Source: Acidimicrobiaceae bacterium
GTDB lineage: Bacteria; Actinomycetota; Acidimicrobiia; Acidimicrobiales; RAAP-2
DNA: 64,000 bases
Assembly (NCBI GenBank): GCA_003151235.1
Contig: PLWZ01000071.1
Span: 9,750-73,749, forward strand
Direction: 5' to 3'
Shown here: one piece after another, positions 49,263-58,755 of the stretch
Layout: each line of letters starts with the position of its first letter
How positions within the stretch are numbered: position 1 is the stretch's first letter
Program-made: the position numbers and the translations under genes
Notes under the pieces: generated by a model
Told to the model about the DNA's origin: nothing
The model's database searches: none
What the model saw: the letters and a program-made list of their open reading frames with translations, nothing else

Positions 49263-50012
49263 GAGGCGCCCGACGCGGTCAAACCTCCAAGGGAGGAACC
49301 ACCGCATCTGACGGCTCCACAAGCTGAACATTGTGGACAAGGACCGGCTTCTGGTGACCGTCGGTTCCTCGTTGAGGACGCTGGACTCTGGGACGCCGAC
49401 TTGAAGAAAGCTGCCGAAGGCCTGAGCCTCAACCACGGATGAGACAGCGCCCGTCGCAGGCCGTCATGCGCCGACTGGGTGTCCAGGCATGGCTTATCTC
49501 CGACGACCCCGCCTCCGGGTGGCCGGTAACGCCGGAACGTTCATCGCCGATCCCGTGGCGATGCGGTCGCGAAGCTTCTGGAGAGCCGAACGCTGACCAA
49601 CCCGGCCGCCTGTTGGAGCTGACCGAAATGCGCGAGCGCACGGTCTGCCAATGCCTCTGCCATCCCGGACTTGATGAGGTCGCGGCACTTCGGGTACGGC
49701 CCGCGTTGAAACCTGGCAGCACGGAATCGGCAGAGAGCTCCTGACCGCGTTCCTTGCGAACCGCCGGTGCGGAGGTTCGGTCGAAAGGGTGAAACTTCGT
49801 CCGTCTCCGTCCGCAAGAGGTTGAAAAAGTGTCAAACAGTGGCAAACCATGAGAGGTAAAAGTCCTGGTCAGCCAGGCGCTGAATTGCGGGCTACTTCGG
49901 CGCTGACCGGCATGAGATGACGCGTCTCCCACCCTTAGGGGTGTGCCGCGGTCACTCAACGGAGCAGATCCAATCGTTGTCGGGTTCGCCAAAGCGGGGA
50001 CAAGGCGGTACC
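49263..50012. other. Intergenic region without a supported gene
   Basis: About 750 bases between the CWB2 gene and the palindrome at 50013. Several long frames are open on both strands, but none has a family, a sensible start or even composition. It may hold decayed sequence. Confidence 0.4.
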
Positions 50013-50028
50013 GGGACCTTTGCCTCTA
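50013..50028. promoter_or_regulatory. DevR-type palindrome upstream of the CsbD gene
   Basis: Plus strand GGGACCTTTGCCTCTA; the reverse TAGAGGCAAAGGTCCC matches 11 of 12 positions. Centred about 86 bp before ATG 50107. It is the only such site I found between the two tRNA-Lys sequences. Confidence 0.62.
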
Positions 50029-50106
50029 GCGGGGTCCGACATCCCTGCACAGAATGGGAAGTGCGTTCGCGGCCGATCTAGGCGCGGCGGAGGAAGGTGG
50101 CCCACG

Positions 50107-50331
50107 ATGAGCGAAAAGACTGATCAGGTAAAGGGCAAAGCCAAAGAGGCCGTGGGAAGGCTCACCAGGAACAAGGACCTCGAATCCGAAGGCAAGGCCG
50201 ATCGTCGTGCTGGTGAGACCAAAGAGAAGCTCAGCGACGCGAAGGGCAAGGTCGAAGAGGTGATCGACAAAGCCGAGAGCAAGGTCGAAGAGGTGATCGA
50301 CAAAGCCAAGGACGCGTCGCATCGGAAGTAG
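50107..50331 (+). CDS. CsbD-like stress protein with an internal 11-residue repeat
   Basis: A 74-residue, highly charged, helical protein: MSEKTDQVKGKAKEAVGRLT, RNKDLESEGKADRRAGETKE, then two copies of KVEEVIDKA in tandem. The KGKxKExxGxLTxxxDLxxEGKxD pattern defines CsbD, a general-stress family of unknown function. ATG 50107 follows GGAGGAAGG. The repeat is visible in DNA as identical 27-base blocks at 50248 and 50281, so the C-terminal lengthening appears recent. A terminator follows at 50341. Confidence 0.92.
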   Translation: MSEKTDQVKGKAKEAVGRLTRNKDLESEGKADRRAGETKEKLSDAKGKVEEVIDKAESKVEEVIDKAKDASHRK

Positions 50332-50340
50332 AGCGGCGAG

Positions 50341-50357
50341 ACACCCGTCGGTGTTTT
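50341..50357 (+). terminator. Rho-independent-like terminator after csbD
   Basis: ACACC-CGTC-GGTGT followed by TTTT: a 5-bp stem, 4-base loop and T run, 10 bases after the CsbD stop. Unusual in this GC-rich region for having a T tail. Confidence 0.6.
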
Positions 50358-50404
50358 GTCATCGTGATCTCGTTGCTTTGGTGTATTGAGTAGGAAGGGG
50401 ACGC

Positions 50405-50476
50405 ATGATTCGGACGTTGATAGGCGTAGCGATCTTGATCATTCTGGTCATAGTCATCGTTGCACTAGTTCACTGA
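50405..50476 (+). CDS. 23-residue single-pass membrane peptide
   Basis: ATG 50405 preceded by AGGAAGGGG at ideal spacing. The whole product is MIRTLIGVAILIILVIVIVA followed by LVH: a short basic start and one long hydrophobic helix. The frame is closed by TGA at 50474. It follows the csbD terminator, so it may have its own promoter or depend on read-through. Such peptides often modulate membrane enzymes, but no homologue is known to me. A chance frame is possible, though the ribosome site and wholly hydrophobic content argue for a real gene. Confidence 0.55.
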   Translation: MIRTLIGVAILIILVIVIVALVH

Positions 50477-51038
50477 CGATGGTTTTCCATGGGCACCCAT
50501 TAACCCGAGATGGCCGTCCGGTGAATGTGAATCGGCAATAGTGGCTTTGGCGAGGGGGTGCGTCCGTCGGCCAATGCGGCGTTTGGGCGGCCCTTATCTC
50601 CTATCCCCACTTTTTCTGGTGCCCACTTTAAATCCACGGGAAGGGCCACCTGGGGGTGCGGTGGCAGCTCGGCCATGAGTGCCGCACTACCTGATCGGTC
50701 ATCTGGACTCACGGTAATGACACCTCCCCGTTTGCTCCAAGGCCCAACTTCGCGTCGCCGCTCGGCAGCGACGCGGTCGGGGCCAGCCGTGGCGGGGAGC
50801 AGGCCCTCGATCTCCGAGTCTCGACGGTCGCCAAAGGGGTGAGCTGAGGGCGGGCCATCATGCTGGGCCTACCGGCCGGCGGCTGGCCCGCCCCCACGCC
50901 TGAAGCGATATCGGGGCCGACGGAGCATTGCTCCTAAGGTGCTCCTCAGGGTCGCGGGGCTTGTGCCGGTTGCGCAGGCCTCTCGCCAGCACAATCGTGG
51001 TGGCGGTGCCGACCGGTTCCCACACTCCGCAGCGACAG
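50477..51038. other. Intergenic region without a supported gene
   Basis: About 560 bases. Short frames occur on both strands (for example 50500-50712 minus) but show no family or ribosome site that I can support. Confidence 0.4.
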
Positions 51039-52268
51039 ATGACACCTTCGGCACGGCGGCGCAGGAGGTTCCGGCTCGTCCGCTCGCTCTTGGTCTTGCT
51101 CGCGCTGCTCTGCGTCAGTCTGTGGGCGTCGGGGGCGTTCACGAGCGGCCCGACGCATCGGCCGGTCGCCACTGGCGTCACCCCGCGAGTCGCCGCCCAT
51201 CCCACCACGACCACGACGTTGCCGCCCTTCCAGCGGATCCCGCCCGGCCCGCCGTCGGACCAGCGGCACCTGACCCTCATTGACGCGATCGGGGGCCCGA
51301 TCTCACCCAAGTCGATCGACGCCTCGGACACCGGTCTCGTTTTCGCCCAGAACATGATGTACCGGCACACCGTGACCGTCTACGACAGCTCGGGCAACCT
51401 GGTGAAGACGATTCCCGACACGGTCGACATGACCCAGTTCGGGTTCTCCGGTCACCCCGGGACTACCCACGGTGCGCCTGTCGAGGCCGCCTTCACGCCG
51501 GACGCCCGCTACGTCTACGTCTCGAACTACTCGATGTACGGGACCGGATTCGGCCCCGAGGGAAGTGACACCTGTACGCCCGCCTCCGCACAGGCGGCCG
51601 GCGATACCGATAGCTACGTCTACCGCATCGACACCCACACCCTGGCCATCGACCAGGTCATCGAGGTCGGGCTTGTCCCGAAGTACTTGGCCGTCTCCCC
51701 TGACGGCAAATGGCTCCTCGTCACCAACTGGTGCTCGTTCGACTTGAGCATCGTGAATATCGAACAGGCCAAGGAGGTGGCCCGGCTGCCGATGGGCCCC
51801 TATCCAAGGGGGATCGCGATCTCGCCCGATTCGTCGACCGCCTACGTCGCCATCATGGGCGGCGACAACGTGGTCAAGGTCAACCTCGACACCCTCTCGC
51901 AAGAGGGATCCTTCTACGTCGGAGACAACCCGCGCCACCTCGTCATGGACCCGGCCGGCCAGTACCTCTACGTGTCCTTGAACGCCCCCGGCAGGGCAGT
52001 GAAGGTGGCGCTTGACACCGATCAGGTGGTCGCTTCGGTCTATACGGGGCAGGACGAGCGCTCGATGGCCATCTCGACGGACGGGCGGTCGCTGTATGTC
52101 GTGAACTACTCGTCCGATACGGTCACCAAGTTGCGCGCCTCGGACATGGCGGTGCTCCAGACCATCTCGACCGGAGTGCACCCGATCGGCATCACCTACG
52201 ACGCCACCACGGGCGACGTGTGGGTGGCCGTCTACACGGGGGAGCTCCTCGTCTTCGCCGACCGCTGA
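51039..52268 (+). CDS. Membrane-anchored YVTN-type beta-propeller protein
   Basis: A 409-residue protein from ATG 51039. Residues about 5-35 contain an RRRRRF-type basic patch and one helix (LVRSLLVLLALLCVSLWASG), a signal anchor or leader, then a Thr/Pro-rich linker (HPTTTTTLPPF). The rest is a seven-bladed-type propeller of YVTN/NHL style: VEAAFTPDARYVYVSNYSMY, YLAVSPDGKWLLVTNWCSFD, GIAISPDSSTAYVAIMGGDN, MAISTDGRSLYVVNYSSDTV and ITYDATTGDVWVAVYTGELL. Probably extracytoplasmic; a binding or scaffold function is likely and the ligand is unknown. Confidence 0.85.
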   Translation: MTPSARRRRRFRLVRSLLVLLALLCVSLWASGAFTSGPTHRPVATGVTPRVAAHPTTTTTLPPFQRIPPGPPSDQRHLTLIDAIGGPISPKSIDASDTGLVFAQNMMYRHTVTVYDSSGNLVKTIPDTVDMTQFGFSGHPGTTHGAPVEAAFTPDARYVYVSNYSMYGTGFGPEGSDTCTPASAQAAGDTDSYVYRIDTHTLAIDQVIEVGLVPKYLAVSPDGKWLLVTNWCSFDLSIVNIEQAKEVARLPMGPYPRGIAISPDSSTAYVAIMGGDNVVKVNLDTLSQEGSFYVGDNPRHLVMDPAGQYLYVSLNAPGRAVKVALDTDQVVASVYTGQDERSMAISTDGRSLYVVNYSSDTVTKLRASDMAVLQTISTGVHPIGITYDATTGDVWVAVYTGELLVFADR

Positions 52269-52566
52269 CGCACCGGCGCCGCCGGCGTGGCGGCCCGGTC
52301 TATCGGCCGCTGTCATTCCGCCCATTCGTCTATGTGGTCACCGCAGCCGTAGGCCGAGCTGGCCCAAGTGAGTATCGCTTCGGTCGTGCGCGTTTTGTGC
52401 GCGAAGCATTGGAAAACCGAGGTGAGTCGTGGTCGGTACTGGTTACTAAGAATCCTGGTCAATATGGATTTCAGTTCCACACGCTGGACACCAAAAGACC
52501 AGCGCATCCTCTTCACACGGCTGAGGTCGTGAGCTCAAATTCCGCAGCGCCCACTCAGGGGCCAGG

Positions 52567-52638
52567 TGCGCCCCGGGGGATTCGAACCCCCAACCTGCGG
52601 ATTAAGAGTCCGTTGCTCTGCCGTTGAGCTAGAGGCGC
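52567..52638 (-). tRNA. tRNA-Lys (anticodon CTT)
   Basis: The minus-strand cloverleaf is complete: acceptor GCGCCTC pairing with GGGGCGC (one G-U), D arm GCTC...GAGC, anticodon loop CTCTTAA (anticodon CTT), and T arm GGGGG-TTCGAAT-CCCCC. The discriminator base is A and CCA is not fully encoded. The top anticodon-stem pair (A-C) is mismatched, the rest is sound. A degenerate same-orientation copy of its 3' half lies 9.7 kb to the left. Confidence 0.93.
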
Positions 52639-52849
52639 ACCACAGTGTATGCCACCCGAATATCAACACTCCTCGGTGATCGGGGAGTTCAGGGTAGTGG
52701 GTCATTTTCAACCCTCCGCGAACATTGAGCTTTACGTCGGAAGCTCCGGAGAGCAGTTTCGCGCCCCCTCCTACCGAGGGACCGACGGTTGTGGCTGGGT
52801 AGAGCCTGGACTGCGGTTGTGACAAATCAAAGTTGAACCACTACCGAGT

Positions 52850-54268
52850 TCAGCGCTGCAGCGACTTGATCTCCAAGAACTCCTCGAAGCCAAACTCGCC
52901 CCGCTCGCGTCCCACGCCGGACTGCTTGTATCCGCCGAATGGGGCGACGGGGTTGAAGGCACCGCCGTTGATGTCGACCTGACCCGTGCGGATCTTTCGG
53001 GCGACCTGCTCTGCGTGGGCCTTGTCGGAACTCCACACCCCACCCGAGAGGCCGTAGATCGAGTCGTTCGCGATCGCGATCGCCTCTTCCTCGGTGTCGT
53101 AGGGGATGATCGACAGGACCGGACCAAAGATCTCTTCCTGGGCGATCGTCATGTCGGTCGTCACGTCAGAGAACACGGTCGGCTGGACGAAGTAGCCCTT
53201 CTCCAAACCCTCGGGAGCCTCGGCGCCGCCTGTCACGAGCTTGGCCCCTTCCTTGATGCCCTTCTCGATGTACCCGCGGACCCGGTCACGCTGGATCGCA
53301 GAGGCGAGCGGGCCGAGCATCGTCGTGGCAGCGAGAGAGTCACCGGGGGCGAACCCCGCGGCCGCGGCCTTCGCCTTCTCTTCGACCTCGGCCAGGCGCG
53401 CCCGTGGCACGAGCATGCGGGTCAAGGCGGAACAGGTCTGGCCCGAGTTCATGTAGCAGGCGAACATCCCGGCCGGGATGGCGGCGTCGAGATCGGCGTC
53501 GTCCAAGATGATGTTGGCCGACTTTCCGCCCAGTTCGAGGGCGACCTTCTTGACCGTCTCAGCAGCGAGAGTCATCACGCGCTTTCCGGCCCGGGTCGAG
53601 CCGGTGAACGAGACCATGTCGACCTTCGGGTGTCCGGCGATCGCCTCGCCGACGACGTTGCCGAGGCCCGTCACGAGGTTGAATACGCCAGCGGGGAAGC
53701 CCACGTCGTGCAGAACGTCGGCCAAGATGAACGCGTTCAGCGGCGCAATCTCGCTCGGCTTAAGCACGACGGTGCACCCTGCGGCGAGCGCCGGGGCCAC
53801 CTTCAGGGCGATCTGATAGAGGGGGTAGTTCCAGGGGGTGATCGCGCCGACCACGCCGACGGGCTCGCGGACGATCAACGAGTTGCCGACCTCTGACTCC
53901 CAGCTGAACTCGGTCACCTTCTTGGCCATGTCGGCGAACACCCCGGTGGGGAGCCCGACCTGGACGATCTTGGACAGCGACAGCGGCATGCCGACCTCGC
54001 GCGAGATGGTCTCGGCGAGCTCGTCGGTGCGGGCGGCAAGTCCCTCGGCGACCCGTGCGAGCAACTTTGAACGCTCCTCATGAGAGACCGACGACCACTC
54101 ACCAAACGCGGCTGAAGCGGCCTCGATTGCCTTCTCGGCGTCCTCGGCAGTTCCTTCGGGGATCTTCCCGATCACCTCTTCGGTGTTGGAGTCGAAGACC
54201 TCAAGGGTCCCCTTACCTGTCGAGGGCACCCATGCGCCGTCGATGTAGAGCTTGTCGCGAATCTCCAT
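52850..54268 (-). CDS. Aldehyde dehydrogenase (NAD(P)-dependent)
   Basis: A 472-residue ALDH superfamily enzyme. ATG 54268 begins [20 protein letters not shown]; a longer frame upstream lacks homology. Motifs: [51 protein letters not shown], the general base Glu in [14 protein letters not shown], catalytic Cys in [27 protein letters not shown] and [18 protein letters not shown]. It oxidises an aldehyde to the acid; the substrate is not evident. It stands alone on the minus strand, divergent from the aldo/keto reductase gene. Confidence 0.94.
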   Translation of the reverse strand: MEIRDKLYIDGAWVPSTGKGTLEVFDSNTEEVIGKIPEGTAEDAEKAIEAASAAFGEWSSVSHEERSKLLARVAEGLAARTDELAETISREVGMPLSLSKIVQVGLPTGVFADMAKKVTEFSWESEVGNSLIVREPVGVVGAITPWNYPLYQIALKVAPALAAGCTVVLKPSEIAPLNAFILADVLHDVGFPAGVFNLVTGLGNVVGEAIAGHPKVDMVSFTGSTRAGKRVMTLAAETVKKVALELGGKSANIILDDADLDAAIPAGMFACYMNSGQTCSALTRMLVPRARLAEVEEKAKAAAAGFAPGDSLAATTMLGPLASAIQRDRVRGYIEKGIKEGAKLVTGGAEAPEGLEKGYFVQPTVFSDVTTDMTIAQEEIFGPVLSIIPYDTEEEAIAIANDSIYGLSGGVWSSDKAHAEQVARKIRTGQVDINGGAFNPVAPFGGYKQSGVGRERGEFGFEEFLEIKSLQR

Positions 54269-54401
54269 CGGTCCTCCCAGTGTCGCCGCCGGTCGAACCT
54301 GGCCGACGGGAGTTTGTCTATCCGGAACCTTAGCTCCGAGGAGCTGCGGCGCACCCGGCGACCCCGGGCAGCGGCCACAGCCGGGCACTACGGTGCGGAC
54401 G

Positions 54402-55259
54402 ATGGAGACCAGACGCCTCGGCCGCACGGAGCACCAGTCCTCGGTGGCGATTCTGGGCGCGGCGGCGTTCTGGGGATCGACGCCCGAGGCCACCGAGATC
54501 GCATTCGGTCAGGCCCTCGATGCCGGGGTGAACCACCTCGACATCGCGCCCCAATACGGGAAGGCCCAGGAACTCGTCGGGCCCCTTGTCCCGGCCGTCC
54601 GAGACCGGCTCTTCGTGGGTTGCAAGACCCTGCGAGCGAACCCCGATGGAGTACGGGCCCAGCTCGAAGAGTCACTCGGTTTGCTCGGGTGCGATTCATT
54701 CGATCTCTACCAGCTCCACGCCGTTACCGACCTGGCCGAACTCGACCGCCGGGGCGACGCCGCCGAGACGATTCTGCGGGCGAAGGCAGAGGGTCTGTGC
54801 CGCTTCGTCGGCATCACCGGTCACGGTCTCGATTCCCCGGCGGCGCATCTGGTCGCCCTGCAGCGCTACGACTTCGACACGGTCATGTTCCCGATCAACC
54901 CGAGGCTGTGGGCGGACGACCAGTACCGCGCCGACGCGGAGGCGTTGTTGGAAGAGGCGGCGCGCCGCGACGTCGGCGTCATGGTCATCAAGGCCGGCGC
55001 GGCGCGCCCCTGGGACGACCGGCCTCGAACCTCAACCACGTGGTACGAGCCCTACACCGACGTTGCAGGGTTGCGGCGTGGCATCGAGTTCGTGCTCTCG
55101 ACACCCGGCGTCACTGGCTACTGCACCCCCGGCGACGTGTCGGTGCTCGACGATGCACTGGCCATCACAAATTCCCTTTCCCCGATGGATGCCGAGGCGC
55201 GTGCCAGGGCGATCGAGGAGACAACCCACGAGCGGTTGATCTTCCCGATGCCAGCCTGA
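54402..55259 (+). CDS. Aldo/keto reductase family oxidoreductase
   Basis: A 285-residue AKR barrel protein. [19 protein letters not shown] at the start, [20 protein letters not shown] with the catalytic Asp/Tyr pair, LFVGCKT carrying the Lys and LYQLHAV carrying the His, then a C-terminal [24 protein letters not shown]-linked reduction of carbonyls is expected. ATG 54402 is chosen because upstream residues lack homology and overlap the divergent ALDH promoter. Confidence 0.9.
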   Translation: METRRLGRTEHQSSVAILGAAAFWGSTPEATEIAFGQALDAGVNHLDIAPQYGKAQELVGPLVPAVRDRLFVGCKTLRANPDGVRAQLEESLGLLGCDSFDLYQLHAVTDLAELDRRGDAAETILRAKAEGLCRFVGITGHGLDSPAAHLVALQRYDFDTVMFPINPRLWADDQYRADAEALLEEAARRDVGVMVIKAGAARPWDDRPRTSTTWYEPYTDVAGLRRGIEFVLSTPGVTGYCTPGDVSVLDDALAITNSLSPMDAEARARAIEETTHERLIFPMPA

Positions 55260-55437
55260 ATCACCCTGGGGGTTCCCGGGACTTATCAAACGTTCGCTTG
55301 AACAGCGTCAACGGCTGGTGACAATGCGCGGCCACAGAAAGTGGCTGTAGAACCCCCACCACTACAGTGACCATGTCCGTTGGCCGCTCTGCGCGCCATG
55401 ACGGTTCCAATAGGGGGGAGCTACGACGAGGGTCAAC

Positions 55438-56736
55438 GTGGGTCACCGCCGGGCTGGGATGAGGTTGTTCGCCCTTGGCGCGGCGGCCGCGGTCCTCGCC
55501 GCCGGATGCTCCAACGCATCGAACACTGGGCCTCCGCCGAGCTCGTCGAGCGCTCCGGGGGTGAGCGCGCACCAGATCAACGTTGGTGCGGTGGCCACGT
55601 TGTCAGGCGGCGTCGCCGCCGACTTCGCACCGATCGTCCCGGGCGTGCGCGCGTACCTCGACATGGTCAACGCGGACGGAGGCGTCGATGGGCGCAAGAT
55701 CGTCCTCACCAAGGCGCTCGACGACGGGACCGTGAACAACGCCCAGGTGACGAGGACCCTCGTCGAACAGGACCACGTGTTCGCGATCGTGGGGATGGCG
55801 ACGGCGTTCTTCACCTCGGCTCCATTCCTGGTGGCGACGGGCACGCCGACATTCGGTTATGCGACGGAGAACGACTGGAGCCCAGCGAAGAACCTGTTCG
55901 CGGCCTACGGCTCGGTCGTCGACTACAGCACCACCAGACCGTTCTTCCCCTTCATTGCCAAGCAGTTGCACGCGCACGTGGCGGCGGTCGTCGCGTATGG
56001 GGTGCCCCAGTCGGCCGACGAGTGCAAGGGCGCGGTCAGCGCGTTGAAGCAGTACGGCGTCAGCGTCGGATACTCGGACCTCTCCGTACAGATCAACGGC
56101 TCGCTCAGCTCGGACGTCGTGCATATGAAGCAGGCCGGTGTTGACTTCGTGGTCAGCTGCATGGACGTCCCCGGCAACCTTGAGCTGTCCCGCTCGCTGC
56201 AGCAGAACGGATTAACCGGCGTAAAGCAGCTTTGGCTCGATGGCTACGACCTGTCGACGCTGCGCCAGTACACCTCGCTCATGCAGAACACCTACTTCTT
56301 GGTGCAGCACGTGCCGTTCCAGGCTGGCGCCCAGTTCCCGGGGGTGTTCCCGGGCCTGCGCGAGTACATCGCGACCATGAATAAGTACGAGCCCGCGTAC
56401 ACCTACAACGAGGTTTCGATGGAGGGGTGGTTGAACGCGGCGCTTTTTGTGGCGGGGCTGCGCGCGGTCGGCCCTTCGCTGACACAGCAGAAGCTGGTGG
56501 CGGCCATCGACCACATCACCAAGTTCAATGCCGGCGGGCTCACCACGGCGACCAACTGGGAGGTGGCCCACGTCCGGGTGTCGCCGCCGTCGTGCGAGAC
56601 CTTCGTGGCGGTCAAGGGGGACGACTTCAAGGTGGTCTTCAACCGGGGTAAGGACATCTGGGTGTGCTTCCCGACGACGGGGTTGGCCGATCTGGCCCAT
56701 CCCGTCGCGCCGCCTCCCGGCGCGCCGGGGACCTAA
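55438..56736 (+). CDS. Branched-chain amino acid-type ABC transporter substrate-binding lipoprotein
   Basis: A 432-residue lipoprotein: GTG 55438 (or ATG 55459), leader with lipobox VLAAGCSN, a Ser/Pro linker, then a Peripla_BP_6 (LivJ/LivK) fold: INVGAVATLSGGVAADFAPI, DMVNADGGVDGRKIVLTKAL, AIVGMATAFFTSAPFLVATG and TYNEVSMEGWLNAALFVAG. It delivers a ligand (amino acid, amide or aromatic acid in this family) to the permease encoded 16 bases downstream. Ligand unknown. First gene of the Liv operon. Confidence 0.9.
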   Translation: MGHRRAGMRLFALGAAAAVLAAGCSNASNTGPPPSSSSAPGVSAHQINVGAVATLSGGVAADFAPIVPGVRAYLDMVNADGGVDGRKIVLTKALDDGTVNNAQVTRTLVEQDHVFAIVGMATAFFTSAPFLVATGTPTFGYATENDWSPAKNLFAAYGSVVDYSTTRPFFPFIAKQLHAHVAAVVAYGVPQSADECKGAVSALKQYGVSVGYSDLSVQINGSLSSDVVHMKQAGVDFVVSCMDVPGNLELSRSLQQNGLTGVKQLWLDGYDLSTLRQYTSLMQNTYFLVQHVPFQAGAQFPGVFPGLREYIATMNKYEPAYTYNEVSMEGWLNAALFVAGLRAVGPSLTQQKLVAAIDHITKFNAGGLTTATNWEVAHVRVSPPSCETFVAVKGDDFKVVFNRGKDIWVCFPTTGLADLAHPVAPPPGAPGT

Positions 56737-56751
56737 CCCGACCCGGTCGTC

Positions 56752-58755
56752 GTGAGCACCTTCCTCAGCTACGCGGTGCCCGGGATCCCATTCGGGTGCA
56801 CATACGCCATCGTGGCGATGGGCCTGGTGCTCACCTACCGCACCACCGGGGTGTTCAACTTCGCCTTCGGGTCACAGGCGTTCGTCTCGGCGTTCACCTA
56901 CACCGTCCTGATCGGGGAGGGCGTCGCGCCCTGGCTCGCGTTCGTGATTGCGGTGGTGGTCCTGGCTCCGGCACTCGGCTGGGTGCTGGACCGGTTCTTG
57001 TTCCGTCGCATCGCCGCGACGAACACGACGGCCAAGCTGGTCTCCGCGGTTGCGGTCTTCGTCGCGCTGCCGCAGATCGTGCTGCTCATGTTCGGAAGCG
57101 CGACGAGGTTCTCCCCACCGCCCCTCTTCCTCGACGCCGGCCGCGTCTACCTGCACCTGTTCTCCACGCCCATCAACGGCCTCGAGCTCGAGACGGTCAT
57201 CATGACCGCCGCCATGGTCCTGGTCGTCAGCGCGGTGCTCGGAGCCAGCAGGTTCGGCCTGACTGTCCGGGCGGCGGTCGAGAGCCCGCGGCTCCTTGAA
57301 CTGGAGGGCATCCGATCCGATCGGGTCCTGTCGGCGGCATGGATGGGGTCGAGCCTCATGGCCGGGTTGGCCGGCGTCCTGCTCGCCCCCCAGTACCCGA
57401 CGCTCCAGTTCAACAACTACGCGATCCTGTTGGTGGCCGCCTTGGCGGCGGCGGCGCTCGGCAACCTCGCCGACGTCCGGCTGGCACTCCTCGGGGGCAT
57501 CCTGCTCGGCGTCGTCGAGGGGCTCGCGTCGGGCTACTTCTCCACCTCGAGCGTGTGGCACACCGGGCTGCTGCCGGCGATCCCGTTCCTCCTCCTCGCG
57601 ATCCTGCTGGTGGCACGCGGGCGTCTCCGGAGACTCGAAGACACCGAGGACCCGCTGGCGGCGTGCGACCCGCCGCCACCGGTCCCGGTCGCAGTGACTC
57701 GGAGCGCGGAGCTCGACCGGGTGATCAAATTCGGCGGTCGGGCGCTCGCCGTCGCCGCGGTGGTGTCGGTGCTCACGTGGGTGCCGGGCAACTGGGCCTT
57801 CACCCTTACCGCGGGCGTCGTGTACTCGATCATCTTCCTGTCGATCACGCTCGTCACCGGCATGAGCGGCCAGGTGTCGCTCTGCCAGGCCACCTTCGCC
57901 GGCATCGGCGCGTTCGTGGCGGCGCAGCTGGCCGTCCACCACGGCGTGCCGATCCTTCTCGGCGCGGTTATCGGGGCGTTGGGCGCCATGGTCGTCGGTG
58001 CGCTCGGTGCGCTCCCGGCGCTTCGACTGCGCGGCCTGCCGCTGGCACTCCTGACCCTCGCCCTCGCGCTGTTGGCCGACAACGCCGTCTTTCCGTACTC
58101 GTGGGCCGGCGGCCCGGCCTCGGGGCTCAACGTGCCGAGGCCACAGATCGGATCGATCGACCTGGCCACCACGAGCTCGAAGGGGTTCTTCGTGCTGGCG
58201 CTGCTGGTGCTCGTCGCCTGTGGTACCGGGGTGAAGCTCGTCCAGCGTGCGACGGTGGGTCGGTATCTCGACGCACTCCGGGCCAGCCCGCTCGGCGCTG
58301 AGAGCGTCGGAATCAACCCGGGTGCGGCGAGGGTGTTCGTCTTTGCCCTGTCGGCGGGGCTCGCCGGGCTGGGCGGCGCGCTGTATGCATCGCTGCAGCA
58401 GAGCATCAACCCGGCCGACTTCAACTACCAGTTCTCGCTCGTCTTCGTCGTCGTGGTGGTCACGACCGGCGTGCGGACCGTGGAGGGGGCCATCCAGGCC
58501 GGGGTCAGCTTCGTGGTGGTCGAGCAACTCCTCAGCTATCTGCCCGGCCGGTGGGGAAGCGGAGGGCTTGCCATCGTCCTCTTCGCGTTCGCCGCGTTGA
58601 CGTACGCAAGACATCCAGAGGGCGTGGTCGAGTTCCAGAAGCGGATGTGGACCGAGCGGGCCGAGCGCTGGCTCGGCCTGGGCGGCCCGAGCGATCGGAT
58701 CGTGGAGATGGCCACCGCGTCCACCGGCATCGAAGGGGACGGACCCGTTGCCTGA
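56752..58755 (+). CDS. Fused LivH-LivM permease
   Basis: A 667-residue permease combining two normally separate subunits. Residues 1-295 are LivH-like (FLSYAVPGIPFGCTYAIVAM, VLTYRTTGVFNFAFGSQAFV, LAAAALGNLADVRLALLGGI). After a linker (residues about 300-325), residues 330-640 are LivM-like (ITLVTGMSGQVSLCQATFAG, IGAFVAAQLAVHHG, ALYASLQQSINPADFNYQFS). About sixteen membrane segments are predicted by eye. The stop overlaps livG by 8 bases. Confidence 0.92.
   Translation: MSTFLSYAVPGIPFGCTYAIVAMGLVLTYRTTGVFNFAFGSQAFVSAFTYTVLIGEGVAPWLAFVIAVVVLAPALGWVLDRFLFRRIAATNTTAKLVSAVAVFVALPQIVLLMFGSATRFSPPPLFLDAGRVYLHLFSTPINGLELETVIMTAAMVLVVSAVLGASRFGLTVRAAVESPRLLELEGIRSDRVLSAAWMGSSLMAGLAGVLLAPQYPTLQFNNYAILLVAALAAAALGNLADVRLALLGGILLGVVEGLASGYFSTSSVWHTGLLPAIPFLLLAILLVARGRLRRLEDTEDPLAACDPPPPVPVAVTRSAELDRVIKFGGRALAVAAVVSVLTWVPGNWAFTLTAGVVYSIIFLSITLVTGMSGQVSLCQATFAGIGAFVAAQLAVHHGVPILLGAVIGALGAMVVGALGALPALRLRGLPLALLTLALALLADNAVFPYSWAGGPASGLNVPRPQIGSIDLATTSSKGFFVLALLVLVACGTGVKLVQRATVGRYLDALRASPLGAESVGINPGAARVFVFALSAGLAGLGGALYASLQQSINPADFNYQFSLVFVVVVVTTGVRTVEGAIQAGVSFVVVEQLLSYLPGRWGSGGLAIVLFAFAALTYARHPEGVVEFQKRMWTERAERWLGLGGPSDRIVEMATASTGIEGDGPVA

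Noticed and set aside
50248-50307. CRISPR-like or satellite repeat
   Set aside because: Only two units, inside a coding sequence and in frame; it is a protein repeat.
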